64,000 nucleotides of DNA, taken from NCBI GenBank assembly GCA_963747985.1, contig CAVVHG010000006.1, forward strand, positions 806,001 to 870,000, given 5' to 3'. This document shows positions 27,530 to 36,191 of this stretch, one piece after another (within the stretch, counting starts at the first letter, position 1; each line of letters opens with the position of its first letter). The DNA comes from JACADW01 sp963747985 (GTDB lineage: Bacteria > Acidobacteriota > UBA6911). A model generated the notes under the pieces. That model was not told where the DNA came from and did not search any database. It was given only the letters and a program-made list of their open reading frames with translations. The position numbers and the translations under genes were made by a program.

Positions 27530-28525
27530 TCAGCGGGACAGTGCGCGGATTGCCTTGGAGGCCCACGCTGCATCTTCGAGCATGGCACGCCCGACGCCGA
27601 CGAGATCTGCCTTACCTTCCCGCACGATCCGGTCCGCCAAAGCCGGTTCTCGAATTCCCCCCGTCACGATCACGGGAACCCCTACGTCCGCTTTGATGGC
27701 CGCCGCGTACGGCACGAAATATCCCGGCTTCTTCCCCGTCCCCCGCGAGCCCTGCAGCCCCCCGGACACGTCAATCAGGCTGGCTCCGGACGATGCGAGC
27801 AAGGCCGCGACTCTGCACGACTCGTCCAGTTCAAGCCCTCCCGGGGTTTCATCGTGCGCGCCGAGCCGGACAAAGATCGGGAACCCGGGACCGGTGCGTC
27901 TTCGCGCCTCCGCCAGGACCTCGAGGTGCATCCTCGACCGCCCCTCGAGACTCCCGCCGTACTCATCCTGCCGGTGGTTGGTGAGCGGCGAGAGGAATTC
28001 CGACAGCAGGAAGCCGTGCGCGGCATGGATCTCGATTGCGTCGAATCCCGCCTGGCGGGCGCGGGCTGCCGCGTCTCCGAACTCCCCGACCGTCCGGCGG
28101 ATCTGGGGCGACGTGAGTTCATCGGGAACATCCCCGGCGGGCTCGTGGGGATGGCGGACCGCCGACGGCGCGACGGGTCTTGTGCCGAGGACGGCCAGGG
28201 ACGCGCGGGAGCCGGCGTGCGAGAGCTGAAGCGCTGCGACCGCACCCTCGGCCCTGATCGCCGACGCCAGGCGACTCAGCCCCTCTACCATCTCGTCGCT
28301 GTGGACTCCCATCTGCGTTGCGGTGTGTCTCCCGCCGGGGGCCACGAAAGAGTGCTCCACGATCACCAGGCCGCACCCCGCCGCTGCACGAGCCCTGTGG
28401 TAGTCGATGATCTTCTCGGTCACAGACCCGTTGGGATTGGCCTGCCCCGACCACATCGGCGGCATCACTATGCGGTTGCGGACTTGGAGTCCTGAGAACG
28501 ACAGCGGGGTCAGGAGATCAGCCAT
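27530..28525 (-). CDS. NADH:flavin oxidoreductase, old yellow enzyme family
   Basis: 331 residues from ATG 28525 (MADLLTPLSFSGLQVRNRIV). A single FMN TIM-barrel domain: RNRIVMPPMW, LQLSHAGSRA, FDAIEIHAAHGFLLSEFLSP (substrate His pair region), DEYGGSLEGRSR and VIVTGGIREP with the phosphate-binding end. Unlike the 873-residue protein at 2892-5513 it lacks Fe-S and NAD(P)H modules, so it should take electrons directly from NAD(P)H. It reduces activated C=C bonds; the natural substrate is unknown. Confidence 0.92.
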   Translation of the reverse strand: MADLLTPLSFSGLQVRNRIVMPPMWSGQANPNGSVTEKIIDYHRARAAAGCGLVIVEHSFVAPGGRHTATQMGVHSDEMVEGLSRLASAIRAEGAVAALQLSHAGSRASLAVLGTRPVAPSAVRHPHEPAGDVPDELTSPQIRRTVGEFGDAAARARQAGFDAIEIHAAHGFLLSEFLSPLTNHRQDEYGGSLEGRSRMHLEVLAEARRRTGPGFPIFVRLGAHDETPGGLELDESCRVAALLASSGASLIDVSGGLQGSRGTGKKPGYFVPYAAAIKADVGVPVIVTGGIREPALADRIVREGKADLVGVGRAMLEDAAWASKAIRALSR

Positions 28526-28570
28526 ACTTGCCGTGCCTTTCTGGTTGTGCCTCTTGGCGAGAACGAGCCT

Positions 28571-28623
28571 CACGATCGGGATCGGAATCGGCATCGCCGT
28601 TCGAAATCACGGTCAGCCGGCGG
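28571..28623. repeat. dispersed repeat, copy with GATCGG tract and conserved 34-base block
   Basis: A short GATCGGGATCGGAATCGG tract is followed by a block from GGCATCGCCGTT to CAGCCGGCGG (28589-28622) that matches 37645-37678 at roughly 28 of 34 positions. It lies between the OYE gene and the kinase gene, where no gene is expected. Confidence 0.45.
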
Positions 28624-28629
28624 GCTCCT

Positions 28630-29271
28630 TCATGTTCGTTTCCGCCTGATCGGGTGGTAATACTCCACACCTTTTACTTTTCCGCCCGAGATCCGCTGGA
28701 TGAGCGCTCGCAGGTCGTTCTCATTTTGCACGAAGTCGATCTCCGCAGTGTTGACGATCAGCAGCGGGGACTCGGTGTAATGGTAGAAGAAGTGATCATA
28801 TGCCTTGATCAGCTCTTCGATGTAACTCTCGGCGATCTTTGCCTCGCACTCGACGTTGCGCCGCCTGAGTCTCTCCATCAACACACTCAGCGGTGCCTTG
28901 AGGTACACAACCAGATCGGGGATACCGACGTACCGCGACAATACGGCGAAGTATTTGTCGTAGATCAGGATTTCCTGGTCATCGAGGTTAAGGTAGGCAA
29001 AAATCTTGTCCCGCGCGAAAAGGTAGTCGGATACGAGCAGCGTCTTCGACCGGCGGACTCGTTCCAGTTCCACCTGCTGCTCGAAACGCGAAGCGAGGAA
29101 ATACATCTGCGTCTTAAAAGCCGCGGCAGGGCGCTCCTTGTAGAACTCGGCCAGAAACGGGTTGTCGGAGGCGTCGAGGATCACCTCGGCCCCGAGCCGC
29201 TCCTGCATTTTCTGCACCAGGGTCGTTTTGCCCACGGCGATCGGACCTTCGACTGCTATGTGGGAGTTCAT
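28630..29271 (-). CDS. deoxynucleoside kinase
   Basis: 213 residues from ATG 29271 (MNSHIAVEGPIAVGKTTLVQ). P-loop GPIAVGKTT, ERVRRSKTLLVSDYLFARDK with the family's catalytic region, PDLVVYLKAPLSVLMERLRRR (lid with Arg residues). It phosphorylates deoxynucleosides for salvage; in bacteria this type is usually dAK/dGK-like. ATG overlaps the folK stop (ATGA), so the two are translated together, a pairing also seen in other acidobacteria-like genomes by my recollection. Confidence 0.88.
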   Translation of the reverse strand: MNSHIAVEGPIAVGKTTLVQKMQERLGAEVILDASDNPFLAEFYKERPAAAFKTQMYFLASRFEQQVELERVRRSKTLLVSDYLFARDKIFAYLNLDDQEILIYDKYFAVLSRYVGIPDLVVYLKAPLSVLMERLRRRNVECEAKIAESYIEELIKAYDHFFYHYTESPLLIVNTAEIDFVQNENDLRALIQRISGGKVKGVEYYHPIRRKRT

Positions 29272-29780
29272 GTCGAGTCGCCTCCGCTCTGGTAGGGACG
29301 GACGATCGAGGTGTCGCGGCAAGCGGCCAGCAGGGAGCGTATGGTCTGGCGAAATACGGGATGCATGTATTCAGAGGCTATCTGTGCCAGCGGTTCGAGC
29401 ACGAACCTGCGCTCCGCAACTCGTGGATGGGGGATCACGAGGCGCTCCGTCTCCATGACGCAATTGCCGTAGAAAAGAATGTCCAGATCCAGCTGCCGGG
29501 GCGCTCCCGGAAAAGTGCGGGCGCGGCCCAGGGCGAATTCGACTGCCTGGCAGAGATCCAGGAGTCCCGGTGCCGGGAGAACGGTTTCGACCTCAATCGC
29601 CATGTTCAGGAACCATGGCTGGTCGCGGAAGCCAACCGGCTCGGTCTCGAAAAAGGACGACTCCTTCCTGATCAGCACTCCCGCTTCCTGCAAGGATGCC
29701 AGCCCCTGTTCCAGGTTCCGCCTTCGGTCTCCCAGGTTCGCGCCGGCCGATATGTAAACGGTTTCGGAACGGGTGGTCAT
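29268..29780 (-). CDS. folK: 2-amino-4-hydroxy-6-hydroxymethyldihydropteridine pyrophosphokinase
   Basis: 170 residues, the usual length. It transfers pyrophosphate from ATP to the pterin in folate synthesis. Motifs: YISAGANLGDRRRNLEQGL, SSFFETEPVGFRDQPWFLNMAIEV, and APRQLDLDILFYGN with the two Mg-binding Asp, then LVIPHPRVAERRFVLEPLAQI. Overlaps the kinase gene by 4 bases. No folP or folB is nearby. Confidence 0.95.
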   Translation of the reverse strand: MTTRSETVYISAGANLGDRRRNLEQGLASLQEAGVLIRKESSFFETEPVGFRDQPWFLNMAIEVETVLPAPGLLDLCQAVEFALGRARTFPGAPRQLDLDILFYGNCVMETERLVIPHPRVAERRFVLEPLAQIASEYMHPVFRQTIRSLLAACRDTSIVRPYQSGGDST

Positions 29781-29871
29781 CGCGTGTGTAGAAAGTCAAC
29801 TCGGACAGGATCAGGAGCGGCGCCGTCCGGCACCCGTGCAAGCATTCTGCGATCGCTATGCGACCGTCCGG

Positions 29872-32097
29872 CTATTGGAAGAGGCTCTCAGGCCTCTTGA
29901 GATTCCCGAAACTGCCGATTCCTTTCAGAGAAAACGAGAACGTGAGCCTGTTCTCCGACCTGATCCCGACATCGTATTTCTGGTAGTCCAGCGCAACTCC
30001 GCAGCAATCCCAGAAATACATCAACCGCGTGTGGCTGTTCAGCAGGCGCGACGAGAAAATATCATAGCTGATCGTCACACTGAGAGAAAGACCGCGGTCC
30101 AGCCTGCCCCACCCGAACTGGCCCTGTATCTGGTTGCTCTCGAAGGTTCCCCGGTCAAGCTGGTTGGTCTTGAAGTACGTCCCGGCAACAAACAAGCGCT
30201 CCTGGTGCCACAAGGTGGTGATGCTGGCATCCAGCAGCCGGTCGAGCTTCGTGTCAAAATCGGCCCTGGCATCGAAAGTGATGCCAGGTGACGGGGTAAC
30301 GCGCGCCACCACGTTCGTCGGGGCAAAATTGCGCATGATGCTCGAAGTCGCAAAGCCCGTGAGGGTGTACAGGGGGTAGAAGATATTGGTCTCCCCCTCT
30401 TTGAAGGCCCCGCCGAACGTCGGGTCAAAGTACTGCTTCTGCGTGATCGTGAACGACATGAATTCGTACGGCTGCACCGAGCCCGTGGAAGTCCGCCTGT
30501 TCTTAAAGATCCGGTTTGCGATGCCGTATTCGACTTCATTCGTGTCGGCTATCGGATCCTGTGCATCGAACCGGATGATGTTCTCCAGCTGGTCGCCGAC
30601 TCCGGAAATCATTCGGTACCTCAGGGTCGGCTCCACAACATGCTTGATCGGGTCGCCTGACGAGGCGCGGAACTCTCTTTCGAGAGTGGGCGTCCTCACG
30701 TCCACCTCGACATCGAAGTACTTCCTGTTCAAGTGCTCCGTAACCGCGACAGGTTCCGGGTCATACTCAATGCTGGCGCCGTAGAAGGTGTCGCGGACCC
30801 CAACGGAGGGCATCACCGAGAAACCGGCAAAGCTCGGCAGGCGCAGGGCGAGCGCGGGGAAAACGTCAAACCGCTGGACCATCTTGGGAGTCTCGATGAA
30901 GGCGTCAGTGCGCGAGAGCCCGTCCACCGAGGAGCGGAGGTAGAAAATCAGCGGGAGCCGTGGGATCGGTTTCCCCAGGGAGAAATACTCGAGCGTGGGT
31001 GACTCCCGTATGACGACCGAACGACTCGGGTAGAACACCTCCTGCCTCTGAAAGCTGAAGTCGGCGGAGTAACTGTCGCGATTCTGGGTAAGAAAAACGA
31101 CCGATTCCTCCTGCGGGCTGGTCGCCGCCCGGAACGTGTCGGCGAAGGCCTGGCGGAACCTGAAATTCGTGGTCACGTTGGCGTGAGCCACGAGACGGAA
31201 GTCGGCCGGCAGCCTGCTCACGGCATCGACGTACACCTGCGCGCCGCCCTGGTTCAGCTTGTCGTTGATTCCGTATGCCTCGATGAACACTCTCGTCTGC
31301 GGGTTGGGGCGGGCTCGAAAAATGCCCCCGATCGCTATGCCGCGCAGGGAGAAATAATCGCCGTAGATCGTGGCGTCGGCGCTGCGCCCCAACGTCTGGA
31401 ACCATCCTTCGGAAAATACCCTTCCCTTCGAGTTCGAATTACCCATGTGGAACGGCACGAACCCGCTGCTGCGCTCCTTTTTCTCCATGGGTACTACCAG
31501 GTAGGGGAGATACAGGAGAGGCACACCCTTGACCTTGAACAGCATGTGGTGCAACCGCGCCGTCCGGTCTACGCGGATATCGGCCTTGCGAGTGCCGAAC
31601 TCCCACTTCGGGCGCTTCTCCTGGCACGAGGAAACAAATCCGCGCTCGACGCGGTAGGTGTCCTTCCCGGTCTTCACCACCGTCTGCCCGCGGATGAGGA
31701 ACTCCTGGTCCGTGAACCCGGTCGCCTCGTGGAAGACCCCTGTCTGATCCGCGAAATTGAACTCCGCCCGCGTGCACGAAAACCACTGCCGGGCATGGCT
31801 GAAGCGGATGTTGCCTTTGGCGGTTCCCTCGCGGCTTTCCTCGTCGTATTCCGCTTCGTCGCAGGTAATGAGCATCTCCTGGAATGTGATATGCACGTGA
31901 CCGCTGGCCCGGTAGCGGGTGCGCGTGATTCTTTCCTGGAAGTCGGATATCAACACTACGGTCCCGTCCCGGTATGGGATCTCGGTCTTCACCTGGGCGG
32001 ACGGCTCTCCCGCAGTCTGCTGCCAGGCGAATGCCCCGGAACAGCCCGGTCCGAGAAACAGAACTGCAAGCCAGGCGACGTGGAGTCGCTGGATCAT
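29872..32097 (-). CDS. lptD: LPS-assembly outer-membrane protein LptD
   Basis: 741 residues. Signal peptide with GCSGAFAWQ; the N-terminal OstA/LptA-like beta-jellyroll follows (residues about 40-190: GHVHITFQEMLITCDEAEYD, GNIRFSHARQWFSC), then the LptD barrel (LPYLVVPMEKKERSSGFVPF; multiple amphipathic strands) ending in FGNLKRPESLFQ. It delivers lipopolysaccharide to the outer leaflet. Two Cys in the N-domain and one near residue 157 could make the disulphides that activate LptD in other species. It supports a diderm cell with LPS. Confidence 0.9.
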   Translation of the reverse strand: MIQRLHVAWLAVLFLGPGCSGAFAWQQTAGEPSAQVKTEIPYRDGTVVLISDFQERITRTRYRASGHVHITFQEMLITCDEAEYDEESREGTAKGNIRFSHARQWFSCTRAEFNFADQTGVFHEATGFTDQEFLIRGQTVVKTGKDTYRVERGFVSSCQEKRPKWEFGTRKADIRVDRTARLHHMLFKVKGVPLLYLPYLVVPMEKKERSSGFVPFHMGNSNSKGRVFSEGWFQTLGRSADATIYGDYFSLRGIAIGGIFRARPNPQTRVFIEAYGINDKLNQGGAQVYVDAVSRLPADFRLVAHANVTTNFRFRQAFADTFRAATSPQEESVVFLTQNRDSYSADFSFQRQEVFYPSRSVVIRESPTLEYFSLGKPIPRLPLIFYLRSSVDGLSRTDAFIETPKMVQRFDVFPALALRLPSFAGFSVMPSVGVRDTFYGASIEYDPEPVAVTEHLNRKYFDVEVDVRTPTLEREFRASSGDPIKHVVEPTLRYRMISGVGDQLENIIRFDAQDPIADTNEVEYGIANRIFKNRRTSTGSVQPYEFMSFTITQKQYFDPTFGGAFKEGETNIFYPLYTLTGFATSSIMRNFAPTNVVARVTPSPGITFDARADFDTKLDRLLDASITTLWHQERLFVAGTYFKTNQLDRGTFESNQIQGQFGWGRLDRGLSLSVTISYDIFSSRLLNSHTRLMYFWDCCGVALDYQKYDVGIRSENRLTFSFSLKGIGSFGNLKRPESLFQ

Positions 32098-32294
32098 GAG
32101 ATGCGCCTCTTGGTATGCGCCGCCCGAGGGATTCAGGCCAATAGACGACGTCCTAACTTAGCAAGCGTGCTGCCGCTCTTCAAACTGTAATTTTGCGTCG
32201 CGCCGCCCGACTGAACCGCCGGAATCCGGCCAGCAGCGCCGGCAAGTGTTCCCGGAAACTGCACAAATGGTATCCTCAAGTCGGGAGGTTGGCC

Positions 32295-32723
32295 TTGAAG
32301 CCGCCGGGGGGAACCTACGAGTTCTTTGATCACGCGGCAGACGTCGGCATCCGCTGCCGGGCGGCCTCTGTGGGCGAACTGTTCGAAGCAGCGGCCCGGG
32401 CGATGATGGAGTGGGTGGGCCCTCCTCCGGTCGGCTGGGACCCGGTCAGGGTGCAGGTAAGCCTCGAGGCTGATGACCGGGAGGAGATGCTCGTACGGTG
32501 GTTACAGGAGATCCTCTATCTCTTCAATCAGCGGCACCTTTACTTTGTCGCGGCCGACCTGCTCCATGTCGCTGATACGACGCTGCAGGGCGAGGTGCTG
32601 GCCAGGCCCTGGGAACAATCGTTAGAACGCGGGTACCAGGAAATCAAGGCGGTTACGTATCATCAGCTGCGTGTCTGCGAGGAGGGGGGCATCTGGCACG
32701 CCAGCGTCATTCTGGATATCTGA
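32295..32723 (+). CDS. archease, activator of the RNA ligase RtcB
   Basis: 142 residues from TTG 32295, chosen because GGGAGG sits at 32283-32288 with a six-base spacer and because homology starts at once (GGTYEFFDHAADVGIRCRA). Archease features: the DHxADxG motif with metal-binding Asp and His, LVRWLQEILYLFNQRHL, EIKAVTYHQL and the C-terminal ASVILDI with the conserved terminal acidic residue. Archease speeds guanylylation and turnover of RtcB. Only 18 bases separate it from rtcB on the same strand, so they form one operon for 3'-phosphate/5'-OH RNA joining. Confidence 0.93.
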   Translation: MKPPGGTYEFFDHAADVGIRCRAASVGELFEAAARAMMEWVGPPPVGWDPVRVQVSLEADDREEMLVRWLQEILYLFNQRHLYFVAADLLHVADTTLQGEVLARPWEQSLERGYQEIKAVTYHQLRVCEEGGIWHASVILDI

Positions 32724-32741
32724 CAGAGCAGGGAGGGGGGA

Positions 32742-34178
32742 ATGGAACTGACGAAGATTCACGACTACCTCTGGGAAATCCCGCAGACGGGCGGGATGCG
32801 GGTGCCGGGCAGGATTTATGCCACGAGGGACCTGCTCGCCGACCCGAAGAGCGATGAGAGTCTGCAGCAGGTCCGGAACGTAGCGCATCTGCCGGGCATC
32901 GTGAAGTACTCGATCGCCATGCCCGACATCCACTGGGGCTACGGCTTCCCGATCGGTGGCGTGGCCGCGATGCGTCTTGCCGACGGGGTGATCTCGCCCG
33001 GCGGCGTCGGCTACGATATCAATTGAGGGGTCCGACTCGTACGGACCGGTCTGGTCTGTAATGCGATTCAGCACAGGATCCCCGATCTCGTAAGGTGCCT
33101 GTACCGGAAGATCCCTGCCGGTGTAGGCTCCTCCGGGGCCATCCCGAGACTGTCGTCGAAGGATGGACGTCGTGTCCTGGAAGCCGGCGCCCGGTGGGCG
33201 GTGCAGGAGGGCTATGGCCACCCGGAAGATCTTGATTACACCGAGGAGGGCGGATGCCTCCCCGGCGCCGATGCGGACGAAGTAAGCGCTCGCGCCACGG
33301 ACCGCGGCTCTACCCAACTGGGGACCCTGGGCAGCGGGAATCACTTCCTCGAACTGGATGTCATCGACGAGGTCTTTCTGCCGGACGTTGCTGCCGCATT
33401 CGGCCTCGAAGCGGGAAACCTGGCGATCTTCATACATTCCGGCTCGCGAGGATTGGGCTATCAGGTGTGCGACGACTTCCTGGCGGTGATGGGCAAGGCG
33501 ATGAGGAAGTACGACATCCAACTGCCTGACCGCCAGCTTGCCTGTGCACCGCTCGATTCGGAAGAGGGGAGGAGGTACCTTGCCGCCATGGCCGGCGCAG
33601 CCAATTATGCCTGGGCAAACCGCCAGGTCATGATGGGGCTGGCCGAGCGCGCGCTGTTGGAGACACTCGACATCTCTCCCCGGGAATTGGGATTTCGTCT
33701 GGTCTACGACGTGTGCCACAACATAGCCAAATTCGAAGCCCACGCAGTGGAAGGGCGTGAACAGCGACTCTGTGTCCACCGCAAGGGGGCGACACGTGCG
33801 TTCCCGCCCGGCTCGGCACAAGTTCCCGAAGCCTACAGGGAAGTGGGCCAGCCCGTGCTCATCCCCGGCGATATGGGCACCGGTTCCTACGTGCTTGTCG
33901 GAACGCAGCGCGCGATGGAGGAGAGTTTCGGCAGCAGCTGCCATGGGGCCGGCCGCGTCAAGAGCAGGACACAAGCGTTGAAGTCAGCTCAGGGCAGAGA
34001 CCTGTTTCTCGAGATGAAGGAGAAGGGTGTGACCCTGATGGCTACAGGCCGCAGGACCGTGGCAGAGGAGATGCCGGAAGCATACAAGAACATCCACCTT
34101 GTCGTGGACGCCATCGAGCGTGCCGGTATCAGCAGGAAAGTTGCCCGTCTGCGTCCCATCGGTGTCGTAAAAGGCTGA
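32742..34178 (+). CDS. rtcB: RtcB RNA ligase with in-frame UGA, predicted selenocysteine at the metal-ligand Cys position
   Basis: Read through the single TGA at 33024-33026, this is a 478-residue RtcB (family about 480). Both sides match: PGGVGYDIN, then the UGA as residue 95, then GVRLVRTGL; in RtcB this residue is the invariant Cys (Cys98 of Pyrococcus RtcB) bridging the two active-site Mn ions. Other ligands are in place: Asp92, His201 (GSGNHFLELD), His232 (IHSGSRGLG), His326 (CHNIAKFEAH) and His401, the guanylylated residue (SCHGAGRVKSR). No other stop or frameshift occurs. GGAGGG precedes ATG 32742. The enzyme ligates 2',3'-cyclic phosphate or 3'-phosphate to 5'-OH RNA ends. Selenocysteine is inferred; a nonsense mutation or base error is the alternative. 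No sel genes are in the window. Confidence 0.85.
33027..33065 (+). promoter_or_regulatory. candidate SECIS element within rtcB
   Basis: TACGGACC (33040-33047) pairs with GGTCTGTA (33053-33060), eight pairs including one G-U, closing the five-base loop GGTCT (33048-33052). The loop begins 21 bases after the TGA and has G at its first two positions, which fits the general model of bacterial SECIS elements; the E. coli fdhF apical loop also contains GGUCU. A competing hairpin (GGTCCG 33029-33034 with CGGACC 33042-33047) is shorter. No bulged U like that of fdhF is evident. Confidence 0.65.
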
Positions 34179-34388
34179 AACCGGGCGGCGCCTCTCCGAA
34201 GATGTGAAGGAATCAAACCGCGGAGACGCAGAGCGCGCAGCGTGAGATCGCCATTCTGTTTGGATGCATATGGCTGTATCTGCGCACTTCCAGCCTCTGC
34301 GGTGCGGCCGTTGCCTTTATTCATACCTTCGGAGACCCGCGGCACCGGATCCTGTGCTGACCCGCCGTAACGTATGTCACCGAATGCC

Positions 34389-34416
34389 TTGACAATAATG
34401 GACTCACATATTAAAT
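34389..34416 (+). promoter_or_regulatory. candidate sigma-70-type promoter of groL
   Basis: TTGACA (34389-34394), a perfect -35, followed after 16 bases by TTAAAT (34411-34416). It lies about 40 bases before the groL start. No CIRCE palindrome (TTAGCACTC...GAGTGCTAA) is present, so HrcA control is not indicated at this copy. Confidence 0.5.
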
Positions 34417-34453
34417 ACGGGTGTTTTGCACTGATAACAGGGAGGGATATATC

Positions 34454-36073
34454 ATGAGTGGCAAACAGCTCAGCTACAGCGATGACGCCCGCACGGCGAT
34501 TCTGCATGGCGTAAACACCCTGGCCGATACTGTCAAGGTGACGCTCGGCCCTCGGGGCCGCACCGTCATGCTCTCCAAGAAATACGGTTCTCCCGTGGTC
34601 ACGAAGGACGGCGTGACGGTCGCAAAGGAGATTGACCTGCCCGACAAGCGGCAAGACATCGGTGCGCGCATGGTCCGCGAGGTTGCGAGCAAGACCTCCG
34701 ACATCGCCGGCGATGGGACGACGACCGCCACCGTGCTGGCGCAGGCCATATTCCGCGGCGGCCTGAAAAACATTACCGCCGGGGCAAATCCCATGGCCCT
34801 CAAGCGTGGGATCGACCTGGCGGTCGAGGCTGTCGTCGCTGAGATCCGGAAACTCAGCAAGAAAGTCAAAGGGAAAGAGGACATCACCAGCGTGGCCTCC
34901 ATTTCGGCCAACGGCGATCGCCGGATCGGCGAGTTGCTTGCCGAGGCGATCGAAAAAGTGGGCGACGATGGCGTCGTGACAGTGGAGGAAGCCAAGTCAA
35001 TGAAGACGGAGCTCGAAGTGGTCGAGGGGATGAGGTTCGACCGCGGTTACATCTCCGCATACTTCGTCACCAACCAGGAACGCATGGAGTGCGTCCTCGA
35101 GGATCCGCTGATCCTCATTTACGAGAAGAAGATATCGGCACTGAACGACCTGATCCCCCTTCTTGAGAAGGTGATGCAGGTGGGCAGGCCACTCCTCATT
35201 ATCGCTGAGGAGGTTGAAGGTGAAGCGCTCGCGGCTCTGGTGGTAAACAAGCTGCGAGGCACGTTCCGCGCCGCCACGGTCAAGGCCCCCGGGTTCGGCG
35301 ATCGACGCAAGGCGATGCTCGGCGACATCGCGATCCTGACGGGCGGGAAGTTCTTTTCAGAAGACCTTGGGATCAAGCTCGAGAACATCCGGGTGGAGGA
35401 TCTTGGACGCGCAAAACGAGTCGTGATCGACAAAGACAACACCACCATCGTCGAGGGAGCGGGAAAAAAGGGCGAGATATCCGGCCGGATCGCAAGCATT
35501 AAAAAGCAAGTCGAGGAAACGACAAGCGATTACGATCGCGAGAAACTCCAGGAGCGGCTCGCCAAGCTAGCAGGCGGAGTGGCGGTGATCCGCGCAGGCG
35601 CAGCCACCGAGGCGGAGATGAAGGAACTCAAGGCACGCGTTGAGGATGCTCATCACGCGACCCGGGCGGCGATCGAGGAAGGCATCGTGCCGGGAGGGGG
35701 CGTGGCGCTCGTGCGCGCGCAGAAGGCGATCGATGCTCTCGAGCTCGAAGGCGATTACAGGACAGGAGCCGAGATTGTCCGCGCAGCCCTGGAGGAACCG
35801 GCAAGGCTCATCGCCCAAAACGCCGGGGTTGACGGGGCAGTGACCCTCGAGAAGGTGCGGCAGGGAAAAGGTGACTTCGGCTACAACGCGGAAACCGGCG
35901 AATTCGGCAACCTGGTCGGGCAGGGTATCATCGACCCGACGAAGGTGGTGCGTGTCGCGCTTCAAAACGCGTCGTCGATCGCGGGCCTGCTGCTTACCAC
36001 CGAGGCCGTCGTGACTGAACTGCCGGCGCCGAAGAAGAAGACGCCTCCGCCGATGCCGGAGGACTACGAATAG
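34454..36073 (+). CDS. groL: 60-kDa chaperonin GroEL (solo copy)
   Basis: 539 residues from ATG 34454, with GGGAGG eight bases upstream. Family signature runs are intact: VKVTLGPRGRTVML, GDGTTTATVLAQ, VNKLRGTFRAATVKAPGFGD, AAIEEGIVPGGGVAL and the C-terminal equatorial strand NASSIAGLLLTTEAVV. It forms ATP-driven folding rings. The copy has no groES beside it and ends in a Pro-rich tail (PKKKTPPPMPEDYE) instead of the usual Gly-Gly-Met repeats, so it may be a second, specialised chaperonin. Confidence 0.95.
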   Translation: MSGKQLSYSDDARTAILHGVNTLADTVKVTLGPRGRTVMLSKKYGSPVVTKDGVTVAKEIDLPDKRQDIGARMVREVASKTSDIAGDGTTTATVLAQAIFRGGLKNITAGANPMALKRGIDLAVEAVVAEIRKLSKKVKGKEDITSVASISANGDRRIGELLAEAIEKVGDDGVVTVEEAKSMKTELEVVEGMRFDRGYISAYFVTNQERMECVLEDPLILIYEKKISALNDLIPLLEKVMQVGRPLLIIAEEVEGEALAALVVNKLRGTFRAATVKAPGFGDRRKAMLGDIAILTGGKFFSEDLGIKLENIRVEDLGRAKRVVIDKDNTTIVEGAGKKGEISGRIASIKKQVEETTSDYDREKLQERLAKLAGGVAVIRAGAATEAEMKELKARVEDAHHATRAAIEEGIVPGGGVALVRAQKAIDALELEGDYRTGAEIVRAALEEPARLIAQNAGVDGAVTLEKVRQGKGDFGYNAETGEFGNLVGQGIIDPTKVVRVALQNASSIAGLLLTTEAVVTELPAPKKKTPPPMPEDYE

Positions 36074-36191
36074 TCGAACCAAATGAAGATTTGTATTTCC
36101 GCGGCGTGCGGAGCCTGCAGGATCCCGGCCTTCCGGCCGGATTCCCGCGAGGCGGCCCCGTGGAGATTACTCTTCCCGGAAAGGTGACGAG

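Noticed and set aside
32742..33026. Reading rtcB as a 94-residue truncated protein plus a separate downstream gene from 33201
   Set aside because: Both parts are in the same frame, the 58 codons between them are open and clearly RtcB-like, and the TGA coincides with the one residue most often exchanged for Sec. Two separate genes would split a single active site.
33029..33047. Shorter hairpin GGTCCG/CGGACC as the SECIS
   Set aside because: Its loop begins only eight bases after the UGA and has A-C first, unlike bacterial SECIS loops; the GGTCT hairpin fits better.
34389..34453. CIRCE operator before groL
   Set aside because: No TTAGCACTC/GAGTGCTAA palindrome is present in the upstream region.
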